From: Burkholderia diffusa
GTDB taxonomy: Bacteria; Pseudomonadota; Gammaproteobacteria; Burkholderiales; Burkholderiaceae
Assembly: GCF_902499115.1 (NCBI RefSeq)
Contig: NZ_CABVPN010000034.1
Location: forward strand, 22,593-86,592
Length of the DNA stretch: 64,000 nucleotides
Direction of reading: 5' to 3'
The translations under genes were made by a program, and so were the position numbers. Below the pieces are notes generated by a model. That model was given only the letters and a program-made list of their open reading frames with translations, did no database searches and was not told where the DNA came from. This document shows positions 7,554 to 15,510 of the stretch, piece by piece (the stretch's first letter is position 1; each line of letters starts with the position of its first letter).

Positions 7554-8759
7554 TTGCCCGATCACAATCTGGACAAACTGAAAATCGACCGGCGTCCCGT
7601 CGCAACCGCGCCACGCCGGCGCCGGTGGGTCCGCTACGCGGTCGCCGCCGCGCTCGTCATCGTCGCGATCGTTGCCGTGCTGGCGCTCACCGGCCGCCCG
7701 ACGGTCGACACGACCGCCGTCACGTCCGCCTACCCGTACCAGAACGACACCCAGCTCAACGCGACCGGCTACGTCGTGCCGCAGCGCAAGGCCGCGGTCG
7801 CGTCGAAAGGCCAGGGGCGCGTCGAATGGCTCGGCGTGCTCGAAGGCACGCGCGTGAAAAAGGACGAGATCATCGCGCGGCTCGAAAGCCGCGACGTGGA
7901 AGCGTCGCTGGCGCAAGCACGCGCACAGGCGCAAGTCTCCCGCGCCAACCTCGGCGTCGCTCAGGCGGAGCTGAAGGACGCGGAGATCGCGCTGCGCCGC
8001 ACCGCCGTGCTCGCGCCGAAGGGTGCGGTGCCGGCCGCACAGCTCGACATCGACACGGCCCGCGTGAACAAGGCGCGCGCATCGGTCAACAGCGACGAGG
8101 CCGCGATCGCGTCCGCCGAGGCCAATGCGCAGGCCGCACAGGTCGCGGTCGATCAGACGGTGATCCGCGCGCCGTTCGACGGCATCGTGCTGGCAAAGCA
8201 CGCGAACGTCGGCGACAACATCACGCCGTTCTCGTCCGCGTCGGACAGCAAGGGCGCGGTCGTGACGATTGCCGACATGGACACGCTCGAGGTCGAGGCC
8301 GACGTCGCCGAATCGAACATCGCGAAGATCCGCGCGGAGCAGCCGTGCGAGATCCAGCTCGACGCGCTGCCCGACATGCGCTTCGCGGGCCGCGTGTCGC
8401 GCATCGTGCCGACCGTCGACCGCTCGAAGGCGACGGTGCTCGTGAAGGTGCGTTTCGTCGACCGCGACGAGCGCGTGCTGCCCGACATGAGCGCGAAGAT
8501 CGCGTTCCTGTCGAAGCCTGCTTCGCCGCAGGACCGGCAGCCGGTGACCGCCGTGCAGGCGAGCGCGGTGGTCGAACGCGACGGCCGGCCGGTCGTGTTC
8601 GTCGTGAAGGACGACACCGTGCATGCAACGGCGGTGACCAAGGGCGCGCGGATCGGCGAACTCGTCGCGATCCGCGGCGTGAAGCCCGGCGACACGGTCG
8701 TGCTCGCGCCGGGCGCGAAGCTGAAGGACGGCGCGAAAGTGACCGTCGCGAAGAAGTAG
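7554..8759 (+). CDS. HlyD-type periplasmic adaptor of ABC exporter
   Basis: A 401-residue membrane fusion protein. Short cytoplasmic N-terminus, one membrane anchor (VRYAVAAALVIVAIVAVLAL, about residues 22-42), a biotinyl-lipoyl half (VVPQRKAAVASKGQGRVEWLGVLEGTRVKKDEIIARLE), a coiled-coil hairpin rich in Ala and Gln, the return lipoyl half (VIRAPFDGIVLAKHANVGDNI), and beta-barrel domains. I chose TTG at 7554 (MPDHNLDKLKID) with GAGG eight bases upstream; the frame is open further up but without a site. First gene of a four-gene operon exporting an unknown substrate. Confidence 0.85.
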   Translation: MPDHNLDKLKIDRRPVATAPRRRRWVRYAVAAALVIVAIVAVLALTGRPTVDTTAVTSAYPYQNDTQLNATGYVVPQRKAAVASKGQGRVEWLGVLEGTRVKKDEIIARLESRDVEASLAQARAQAQVSRANLGVAQAELKDAEIALRRTAVLAPKGAVPAAQLDIDTARVNKARASVNSDEAAIASAEANAQAAQVAVDQTVIRAPFDGIVLAKHANVGDNITPFSSASDSKGAVVTIADMDTLEVEADVAESNIAKIRAEQPCEIQLDALPDMRFAGRVSRIVPTVDRSKATVLVKVRFVDRDERVLPDMSAKIAFLSKPASPQDRQPVTAVQASAVVERDGRPVVFVVKDDTVHATAVTKGARIGELVAIRGVKPGDTVVLAPGAKLKDGAKVTVAKK

Positions 8760-8760
8760 C

Positions 8761-9468
8761 GTGGTGAGCGTGAACGACGCCTCGCCACCGCTCGTCGAGA
8801 TCAGCCACGTCGCGAAGTCGTACCGGCGCGGCCACCAGATCGTGCCGGTGCTGACCGACATCACGCTCGACATCGGCGAAGGCGACTTCGTCGCGCTGAT
8901 GGGGCCATCGGGTTCCGGCAAGAGCACGCTGCTCAATCTCATCGCCGGCATCGACCGGCCCGACAGCGGCGAGCTGCGCGTGGGCGGCCTCGACATCTCG
9001 CGGCTCGAGGAAGCGCAACTCGCCGAATGGCGCGCGGCGAACGTCGGCTTCATCTTCCAGTTCTACAACCTGATGCCCGTGCTCACCGCGTTCGAGAACG
9101 TCGAGCTGCCGCTGATGCTCACGCACCTGTCGCGCCGCGAACGGCGCGAGCACGTCGAGATGGTGCTCGACATGGTGAATCTCGGCGACCGGAAGACCCA
9201 TTACCCGTCCGAGCTGTCGGGCGGCCAGCAGCAGCGCGTCGCGATCGCGCGCGCGTTGATCACCGATCCGGTGCTGATCGTCGCCGACGAGCCGACCGGC
9301 GACCTCGACCGCGCATCGGCCACCGACGTGCTCGCGATGCTGCAGCGGATGAACGCCGAGCTCGGCAAGACGATCATCATGGTGACCCACGATGCGCACG
9401 CGGCCGCCGCCGCGCGCTCGGTCGTGCATCTGGAAAAAGGGGAGCTGATCGATGGGCACGCCGTCTGA
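8761..9468 (+). CDS. ABC exporter ATPase (MacB/LolD type)
   Basis: A 235-residue ATPase that powers the FtsX-type permeases downstream. Walker A GPSGSGKST (residues 48-56), signature LSGGQQQRVAIARAL, Walker B LIVADEPTGDLD and switch His in MVTHD are all present. The sequence around FQFYNLMPVLTAFENVELPL is the family signature of type VII (mechanotransmission) ABC systems. GTG at 8761 follows the adaptor stop by one base; GTGs at 8764 and 8770 are alternatives. Translationally coupled. Confidence 0.9.
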   Translation: MVSVNDASPPLVEISHVAKSYRRGHQIVPVLTDITLDIGEGDFVALMGPSGSGKSTLLNLIAGIDRPDSGELRVGGLDISRLEEAQLAEWRAANVGFIFQFYNLMPVLTAFENVELPLMLTHLSRRERREHVEMVLDMVNLGDRKTHYPSELSGGQQQRVAIARALITDPVLIVADEPTGDLDRASATDVLAMLQRMNAELGKTIIMVTHDAHAAAAARSVVHLEKGELIDGHAV

Positions 9469-9486
9469 CGGACGGGAGCGCGCGCG

Positions 9487-10641
9487 ATGTACGTGCTGAA
9501 GCTGATCGCGCGCAATGCGCTGCGGCACCGGCTGCGCACGTTGCTGACCGTGCTCGGGCTGACCATCGCGGTGCTGGCGTTCGGGCTGCTGCACACCGTC
9601 GTCGACGCGTGGTACGCAGGCGCGGCCGCCGCGTCCAGCGGCCGGCTCGTCACGCGCAACGCGATCTCGCTCGTGTTCCCGCTGCCGGTCAGCTACGAGA
9701 ACCGGATCCGCGGCGTCGACGGCGTGACGGCCGTGGTCCGCTCGAACTGGTTCGGCGGCATCTACCGCGACCCCAAGAACTTCTTCGCGAGTTTCGCGGT
9801 GTCGGAGAACTATCTCGACCTGTATCCGGAATTCATCCTCCCGGCGCAGCAGCGCGCCGACTACGACCGCGACCGCCGCGGCTGCCTCGTCGGGCGCCAG
9901 CTCGCGACGCAGTTCGGCTTCAAGGTCGGCGACGTGATTCCGCTGAAAGGCACGATCTACCCGGGCACGTGGGACTTCGTCGTGCGCGGCATTCTCGACG
10001 GCCGCGACGATTCGACGATCACGCGCCAGCTGGTGTTCCACTGGGATTACCTGAACGAGACGGTGCGCAAGCGGACGCCGAAGCAGGCCGACCAGGTCGG
10101 CGTGTTCGTGCTCGGGGTCGCGAACCCGGACGACGGCGCAGCGATCGCGCGAAACGTCGACGCGGTGTTCAAGAACTCGCTCGCCGAAACGCTGACCGAG
10201 ACCGAGCAGGCGTTCCAGCTCGGCTTCGTCGCGATGTCGAACCAGATCATCGCGGCGATCCGCGTCGTGTCGTACGTGGTGATCCTGATCATCATGGCCG
10301 TGATGGCCAACGCGATGGCGATGAGCGCGCGCGAACGCACCGCCGAATACGCGACGCTGAAGGCGCTCGGCTTCGGCCCCGGCTTTCTCGCGCTGATCGT
10401 GTTCGGCGAATCGGTCGTGATCGCGGTGGTCGGCGGCGGGCTCGCGATGCTCGCGACACCGCCGGCCGCGAGCCTCTTCAAGCAGGCCGCGGGCGGCATC
10501 TTCCCGGTATTCAAGGTGTCGGCCGAAACGATGGCGCTGCAGGCCGCATGCTCGGTCGCGGTCGGCCTCGCGGCCGCGCTCGTGCCGGCGTGGCAGGCGG
10601 CGCGCGTGCGCGTGGTCGAAGGCCTGCGGGCGATCGGATAG
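9487..10641 (+). CDS. FtsX-like ABC permease, first
   Basis: A 384-residue permease with one N-terminal membrane helix (residues 16-38), a large periplasmic MacB-like domain of about 215 residues, and three C-terminal helices in the FtsX arrangement (EYATLKALGFGPGFLALIVFGESV is the conserved loop between TM2 and TM3). It forms a heterodimer with the next gene product; such pairs move hydrophobic or peptide cargo out of the inner membrane leaflet or periplasm. 18 bp after the ATPase gene. Confidence 0.87.
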   Translation: MYVLKLIARNALRHRLRTLLTVLGLTIAVLAFGLLHTVVDAWYAGAAAASSGRLVTRNAISLVFPLPVSYENRIRGVDGVTAVVRSNWFGGIYRDPKNFFASFAVSENYLDLYPEFILPAQQRADYDRDRRGCLVGRQLATQFGFKVGDVIPLKGTIYPGTWDFVVRGILDGRDDSTITRQLVFHWDYLNETVRKRTPKQADQVGVFVLGVANPDDGAAIARNVDAVFKNSLAETLTETEQAFQLGFVAMSNQIIAAIRVVSYVVILIIMAVMANAMAMSARERTAEYATLKALGFGPGFLALIVFGESVVIAVVGGGLAMLATPPAASLFKQAAGGIFPVFKVSAETMALQAACSVAVGLAAALVPAWQAARVRVVEGLRAIG

Positions 10642-10645
10642 GCGC

Positions 10646-11812
10646 ATGGCCATTCCACTCACCTACATCGCGCGCAACCTGTGGACGCGCCGGCTCACCA
10701 CCGCGCTCACCGCGGGCGGGATGGCGCTGGTGATCTTCGTGTTCGCGACGGTGCAGATGCTCGACGCGGGGCTCACGCAGACGCTCGTGTCGACCGGCGA
10801 ACCGGACAACGCGGTGGTGATCCGCAAAGGCGCCGAAACCGAGATTCAGAGTGCGATCGACCACCAGCAGGCCAACGCGCTCGAGATGCACCCGGCTGTC
10901 GCGCTCGGCCCGGACGGCCGGCCGCTCGTGTCGAAGGAAGCGGTCGTGCTGATTTCGCTGGTAAAGACGTCGTCCGGCAAGCCGTCGAACGTCGTGATCC
11001 GCGGCGTGTCGCCGGCCGGCCTCGCGCTGCGCCCGCACGTGAAGCTCGTCGCCGGCCGCATGTTCACGCCCGGCTCGTCGGAGATCATCGTCGGCAGCGC
11101 GATCGCGAAGGGGTTCAGCGGCACGCAACTCGGCGACAGCCTGCATTTCGCGCAGCGCGACTGGACCGTCGTCGGCATCTTCGATGCGGGCGGCAGCGGC
11201 TTCGACTCGGAGATCTGGGGTGACGTCGACCAGTTGATGCAGTCGTTCCGGCGCACCAGCTACTCGTCGATGGTGCTGCGCATCCCGAGCGCCGACGGCT
11301 TCGCGCGCTTCAAGGCCGACATCGACGTCGACCCGCGCCTGACGGATGAAGCGAAACGCGAGCAGACGTTTTACGGCGACCAGTCGAAGGCGTTGTCGAC
11401 CTTCATCAACATCCTGGGCATCACGCTGTCGACGATCTTCTCGATCGCCGCGATGATCGGCGCGATGATCACCATGTATGCGTCGGTCGCGAACCGCACC
11501 GCGGAAATCGGCACGCTGCGCGCGCTCGGCTTCAAGCGCATGAACGTGCTCGCCGCGTTCCTGCTGGAGGCGCTGCTGCTCGGCTTCGTCGGCGGTGTCG
11601 CGGGGCTCGCATCCGCATCGCTGATGGAGTTCGCGTCGTTCTCGACGACCAACTTCCAGACCTTCTCCGACCTGTCGTTCCGCTTCGTGCTGACGCCCGC
11701 GATCGTCGTGAAGACGCTGCTGTTCTCGCTCGTGATGGGGCTCGTCGGCGGCTTCCTGCCGGCGATGCGCGCCGCGCGGCTGAACATCGTCGACGCGTTG
11801 CGCGCGCAGTGA
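10646..11812 (+). CDS. FtsX-like ABC permease, second
   Basis: A 388-residue partner permease with the same layout: N-terminal helix at residues 15-37, a periplasmic domain with MacB-PCD features (VIRKGAETEIQSAI, VAGRMFTPGSSEIIVGS), and three C-terminal helices with EIGTLRALGFKRMNVLAAFL. It starts four bases after the first permease stop, so the two are made together. No outer membrane factor gene is nearby, so any passage over the outer membrane would need a shared TolC-like protein. Confidence 0.87.
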   Translation: MAIPLTYIARNLWTRRLTTALTAGGMALVIFVFATVQMLDAGLTQTLVSTGEPDNAVVIRKGAETEIQSAIDHQQANALEMHPAVALGPDGRPLVSKEAVVLISLVKTSSGKPSNVVIRGVSPAGLALRPHVKLVAGRMFTPGSSEIIVGSAIAKGFSGTQLGDSLHFAQRDWTVVGIFDAGGSGFDSEIWGDVDQLMQSFRRTSYSSMVLRIPSADGFARFKADIDVDPRLTDEAKREQTFYGDQSKALSTFINILGITLSTIFSIAAMIGAMITMYASVANRTAEIGTLRALGFKRMNVLAAFLLEALLLGFVGGVAGLASASLMEFASFSTTNFQTFSDLSFRFVLTPAIVVKTLLFSLVMGLVGGFLPAMRAARLNIVDALRAQ

Positions 11813-11825
11813 CGCGCGCGGCCCC

Positions 11826-13163
11826 TCACGCCCGACGCTCGCGCGGCACCCACGCGCCGTGGAACCCGGCCGGCACGCGGCGCGGCAGGTGCACCGTCGC
11901 GACCGGCGCCGCGTCGATCGCGCGCGCATCGAGGATCACGACATCGCTCGTATCCGTCGCCGCGCGGTAGACCACCACCAGCAGCCAGCCGTCGTCCTCG
12001 TCGGTGCCGCCCGGGCGCGGCACGAACACCGGCTCACCGTTCTGGTCGCCGGCCGGCACCGCGTAGCGGGTCGTCGTGCCGCGCACGTGGTCGAAACGCA
12101 TCACGCCGCGCATCTCGGCGTTGTTCGGCTGCTCGACCGCATACAGGTAGCGGTAGCGGCGCCCCGTCCGGCTTTCGTTGATGCGCGGCAGCTCGATGCC
12201 GCCGTCGGCCAGCGGCCCTTCGTCGATCAGCCCGTTCGCGGTATCGATCACGTAACGCCACAGCTCGCCGACCGGGTTGTCCGCGAAGCGGCCCGTGCGC
12301 GCGTCGAGCCGCAGGAACCACGGATAGCGCACCGCGTCGAGCACGATGCACGACGCATCGCAGTCGTACGCATTCACGACGTGCTGGATGAAGCACGGCT
12401 CGATGCCGAACCAGCGCACGTCGCCGCCGTGGCGCGGCATCACGCCGATCCGCGCGTCGCGGTCGTCGTGCCAGCGCAGCGGCATCCGGTGCCCCTGCTT
12501 CAGCATCGCGAAGTCGTAGCCGACGTTCAGGTCGAGCAGCAGGCTGCGGGTTTCGGTGATCGCGAGGTCGTGCATCATCGACGGCGCACGCACGTCGACG
12601 GCGAGGTCGACGCGCTGCACGCCCTGCGCATCCGCGACGCCGTAGCGCAGCCACGGCGCGCGCCAGTCCGCGTGAAACAGGATCAGTTCGCCCGTCACCG
12701 GATCGACTTTCGGATGCGCGGTCATCGCGCCGCCGAACGCCGTGTGCCGCGCGGGCGCACCGAGCGTATCGAGCGCGGCCGTGATCGCGAGCGGCGCGCC
12801 GCCTTCCGCCAGCGCGAGCAATTCGCCGGCGTGCTGCAGCACGTTCACGTTCGGATTCGTGTCGGGCAGGTGCGGCGCCTGCTCCGGCGCGTGCACATCG
12901 GCCCAGCGGCGCGTGCGCGCCCAGCGGTTCCGGTAGCCGGCCGCGCGGCCGCGTTCGAACGCGATCGCGTGCAGCATCGCCGCTTCCGGCCACCACGACA
13001 GCACGTCGTTACCCTCGAAACGGCCGCCCGGCGGATTCGGGCCATTGCGCAGCAGCGTGCCGTCGAGTTCGGGCGGGATCGTGCCGGTCACGCGCAGGTC
13101 GACGAGGTCGACTTCGTCGGCGACCGGCGCGATCGCGCCGCGGTTCAGATCGAACGTCGTCAT
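11826..13163 (-). CDS. Carotenoid oxygenase (RPE65) family dioxygenase
   Basis: A 445-residue iron(II) dioxygenase of the carotenoid/stilbene cleavage family, expected to be a seven-bladed propeller. The four iron-binding histidines are visible in their usual contexts: His150 (MTAHPKVDP), His198 (SMMHDLAIT), His261 (FIQHVVNAYD) and His435 (FHGAW) near the C-terminus. The N-terminal GTLLRNGPNPPGGRFEG also fits. Start ATG 13163 with ACGGAGC upstream. It lies 16 bp after a DUF2239 gene and is probably co-transcribed. Substrate could be an apocarotenoid or a lignin-type stilbene. Confidence 0.88.
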   Translation of the reverse strand: MTTFDLNRGAIAPVADEVDLVDLRVTGTIPPELDGTLLRNGPNPPGGRFEGNDVLSWWPEAAMLHAIAFERGRAAGYRNRWARTRRWADVHAPEQAPHLPDTNPNVNVLQHAGELLALAEGGAPLAITAALDTLGAPARHTAFGGAMTAHPKVDPVTGELILFHADWRAPWLRYGVADAQGVQRVDLAVDVRAPSMMHDLAITETRSLLLDLNVGYDFAMLKQGHRMPLRWHDDRDARIGVMPRHGGDVRWFGIEPCFIQHVVNAYDCDASCIVLDAVRYPWFLRLDARTGRFADNPVGELWRYVIDTANGLIDEGPLADGGIELPRINESRTGRRYRYLYAVEQPNNAEMRGVMRFDHVRGTTTRYAVPAGDQNGEPVFVPRPGGTDEDDGWLLVVVYRAATDTSDVVILDARAIDAAPVATVHLPRRVPAGFHGAWVPRERRA

Positions 13164-13179
13164 CGCGTCGTCTGCTCCG

Positions 13180-13803
13180 TCAGCAGTCTTCGGTCGACGG
13201 CGGCAAATCGCCGCGCGCCAGCGCGAGTGCATGGTCGCGCACGTCGTCCGGCCAGCCGGCAATCAGTTCGGTCATCCGCTCGAGGTCGTTCGCATACAGC
13301 GCACGCGCGGCCTCCTCGAATCCGGGCAGGTCGCCCGCGATCGCCGACATGAAGTGGTATGCGCGCGTCTGCGCGTCGCGGCGCCGGTCGGCCGCCGCGT
13401 GCGTGCGCCGCGCGTCCTCGACCAGCTTGCGCAGCGCGACGGACGCGCCGCCCGGCTGCGCGGCGAGCCAGTCCCAGTGACGCGGCAGCAACGTGACCTC
13501 GCGCGAGACGACGCCGAGCTTCGGACGGCCGCGGCCGCGTTGTTCGGCCGCGCCGGCGGGCTCGGCGGGCGCGGATGCCTCGCCCGGCACTGGCGCGTAA
13601 CGCGCACGGATATCGTCCGCCGTGCCGCGCAGGTCGAGGTCGATCGAGCGGCCGGTCGCGTCGTCGAAGATCACGATGGTGCCGGACATCGCATTGCCGG
13701 CCGCCTGACGGACCGCCACCGCCACCGTCGCGAGCGGGCCCGACGCGAAGCGCCGATGGCCATCGAACGCCGTGTAGGAAGGGAGAAGCATGGAGAGAGT
13801 CAT
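13180..13803 (-). CDS. DUF2239 family protein
   Basis: A 207-residue soluble protein I recognise as DUF2239: N-terminal YTAFDGHRRFASGPLATVAVAVR, central GRGRPKLGVVSREVTLLPRHWDWLAAQPGGASVALRKLVEDARR, C-terminal helical part with YHFMSAIAGDLPGFEEAARALYANDL. Function is unknown; the basic RGRGRPK segment and helical C-terminus would allow nucleic-acid or protein binding. Start ATG 13803 (a second ATG at 13791 is possible). First gene of an operon with the carotenoid oxygenase, behind a promoter with two CCGG-centred operators. Confidence 0.8.
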   Translation of the reverse strand: MTLSMLLPSYTAFDGHRRFASGPLATVAVAVRQAAGNAMSGTIVIFDDATGRSIDLDLRGTADDIRARYAPVPGEASAPAEPAGAAEQRGRGRPKLGVVSREVTLLPRHWDWLAAQPGGASVALRKLVEDARRTHAAADRRRDAQTRAYHFMSAIAGDLPGFEEAARALYANDLERMTELIAGWPDDVRDHALALARGDLPPSTEDC

Positions 13804-13839
13804 CGTGGTTGCCCGTGGGCAGGAATCGGAATGACGCAA

Positions 13840-13880
13840 TTTTTATCCGGGTATAAATCGTTGTCAATATCACCCGGGTA
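13840..13880 (-). promoter_or_regulatory. DUF2239 operon promoter with paired operators
   Basis: On the minus strand TTGACA (13867-13862) and TAAAAA (13845-13840) are separated by 16 bp. Two near-identical palindromes bracket it: TATACCCGGATA (13855-13844) overlapping the -10 side and TACCCGGGT (13880-13872) just upstream of the -35. Centres are 27 bp apart. The layout suggests repression by a dimeric regulator that is not encoded next door. Confidence 0.55.
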
Positions 13881-13977
13881 AAAAAGAGGCATGCCGATGC
13901 CATGGATCGATCCAATTCCTGAATCGATCAAGTCAGCAATTGGCATGAAAGCGCAATTTTCGCCATGACAGAATGAT

Positions 13978-14033
13978 CCGGACGCCCCGCCTCCGGGCAT
14001 CGGCGTCCGGCCCCCGGCCTCCGGCCGGCAAGA
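13978..14033 (+). repeat. GC-rich hairpins in leader of the glucarate MFS gene
   Basis: CCGGACGCC (13978-13986) pairs with GGCGTCCGG (14002-14010), and a second CCGG-rich stem follows at about 14016-14030. They sit some 70-120 bp upstream of the MFS start codon. No T-tract follows, so these are not a plain terminator; an mRNA-leader or protein-binding role is possible. Confidence 0.4.
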
Positions 14034-14104
14034 CCACCACAAAAATCGCGCGCACCGACGCGCAGCCGCACGACGGCACCTTCCGCCCTTCGGAGGAGAC
14101 AGTC

Positions 14105-15445
14105 ATGAATCCGCTTCACGCATTGCCGGCGTCCGCGTCGGCAACGGCCCGGCGCACCCGCGTGCGCTGGCTCGTGCTGACCGTGCTGTTCGCGGTCACG
14201 ACGATCAACTACGCGGATCGCGCGGCGATCGCGATCGCGGGCCCGGCGCTCGCCCGCACGATGCACCTGAGCCATGTGCAGATGGGCTTCATCTTCTCGG
14301 CGTTCGGCTGGTCGTACGTGATCGCGCAACTGCCAGGCGGCTGGCTGCTCGACCGCTTCGGCTCGCGCATCGTCTATGCGTTCAGCATCTTCTTCTGGTC
14401 GCTGTTCACGCTGCTTCAGGGCGGCATCGGCTTCGTCGGCGGCGCGACCGCGTTCGCGCTGCTGTTCGGATTGCGCTTCCTGGTCGGCGCGGCCGAGGCG
14501 CCGTCGTTCCCGGCCAACAGCCGGATCGTGTCCACGTGGTTTCCGGCCGCGGAGCGCGGCACCGCGTCGGCGATCTTCAACGCCGCTCAGTACGCGGCGA
14601 CCGTCGTGTTCGCGCCGCTGATGGGCTGGCTCGTGCACGCGTACGGCTGGCAGTCGGTGTTCGCGGTGATGGGCGTGCTCGGCTTCGCGTTCGTGCTGGT
14701 GTGGAACCGCACGATGTACGACCCGAAGGTGCACCCGCGCATCAACGGCGCGGAGCTCGACTACCTCACCGAAGGCGGTGCGCTCGTCAACATCGACCAG
14801 GCGACCGGCGCGCGCGACGGCGGCCCGTCGATGCGTCACGTGAAGGCGCTGCTGAGGAACCGGATGCTCGTCGGCGTGTACGTCGCGCAGTATTGCATCA
14901 ACGCCCTCACCTACTTCTTCATCACGTGGTTTCCCGTCTATCTCGTGCAGGCGCGCGGGATGTCGATCCTCAACGCGGGGCTCGTCGCGTCCATCCCGGC
15001 CGTGTGCGGGTTCCTCGGCGGGATTCTCGGCGGCATCGTGTCCGACGCGCTGCTCAAGCAGGGGCAGTCACTGTCGGTCGCGCGCAAGGTGCCGATCGTG
15101 ATCGGCATGCTGCTGTCGATGTCGATGATCGTCTGCAACTACACCGATTCGCACGTGCTCGTGGTGCTGTTCATGGCGCTGTCGTTCTTCGGCAAAGGGC
15201 TCGGCGCGCTCGGCTGGGCCGTCAACGCCGATACCGCGCCGCGCCAGATCGCCGGCCTGAGCGGCGCGCTGCTCAATACGTGCGGCAATCTTTCCAGCAT
15301 TACGACGCCGATCGCGATCGGCTACATCGTCGACCGCAGCGGCTCGTTCAACGGCGCGCTCGTGTACGTCGTCGCGCACGCGCTCGTCGCCGTGATCTGC
15401 TACCTGTTCGTCGTCGGCGAAATTCGCCGCGTCGAGCTTCAATGA
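14105..15445 (+). CDS. MFS transporter, hexuronate/galactarate-glucarate type
   Basis: A 446-residue permease of the anion:cation symporter (ACS) branch: INYADRAAIAIAGPAL in TM1 and FSAFGWSYVIAQLPGGWLLDRFGSR in TM2 are hallmarks of ExuT/GudP/GarP proteins. About 12 membrane segments. Start ATG 14105 follows GGAGGAG at 14093-14099. 65 bp upstream of gudD on the same strand, so the pair imports and dehydrates D-glucarate (inference from family and context). Confidence 0.85.
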   Translation: MNPLHALPASASATARRTRVRWLVLTVLFAVTTINYADRAAIAIAGPALARTMHLSHVQMGFIFSAFGWSYVIAQLPGGWLLDRFGSRIVYAFSIFFWSLFTLLQGGIGFVGGATAFALLFGLRFLVGAAEAPSFPANSRIVSTWFPAAERGTASAIFNAAQYAATVVFAPLMGWLVHAYGWQSVFAVMGVLGFAFVLVWNRTMYDPKVHPRINGAELDYLTEGGALVNIDQATGARDGGPSMRHVKALLRNRMLVGVYVAQYCINALTYFFITWFPVYLVQARGMSILNAGLVASIPAVCGFLGGILGGIVSDALLKQGQSLSVARKVPIVIGMLLSMSMIVCNYTDSHVLVVLFMALSFFGKGLGALGWAVNADTAPRQIAGLSGALLNTCGNLSSITTPIAIGYIVDRSGSFNGALVYVVAHALVAVICYLFVVGEIRRVELQ

Positions 15446-15510
15446 TGAACGGCGTGGGCTGCGCCAGTGCACCCAGCGGCCCGCACGCCACCTGAACCAG
15501 GAGCGAACCG

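Noticed and set aside
8221..10662. 813-codon minus-strand open frame across the exporter operon
   Set aside because: It lies opposite three well-conserved ABC exporter genes and its translation is an Arg/His/Asp-rich artefact with no domain.
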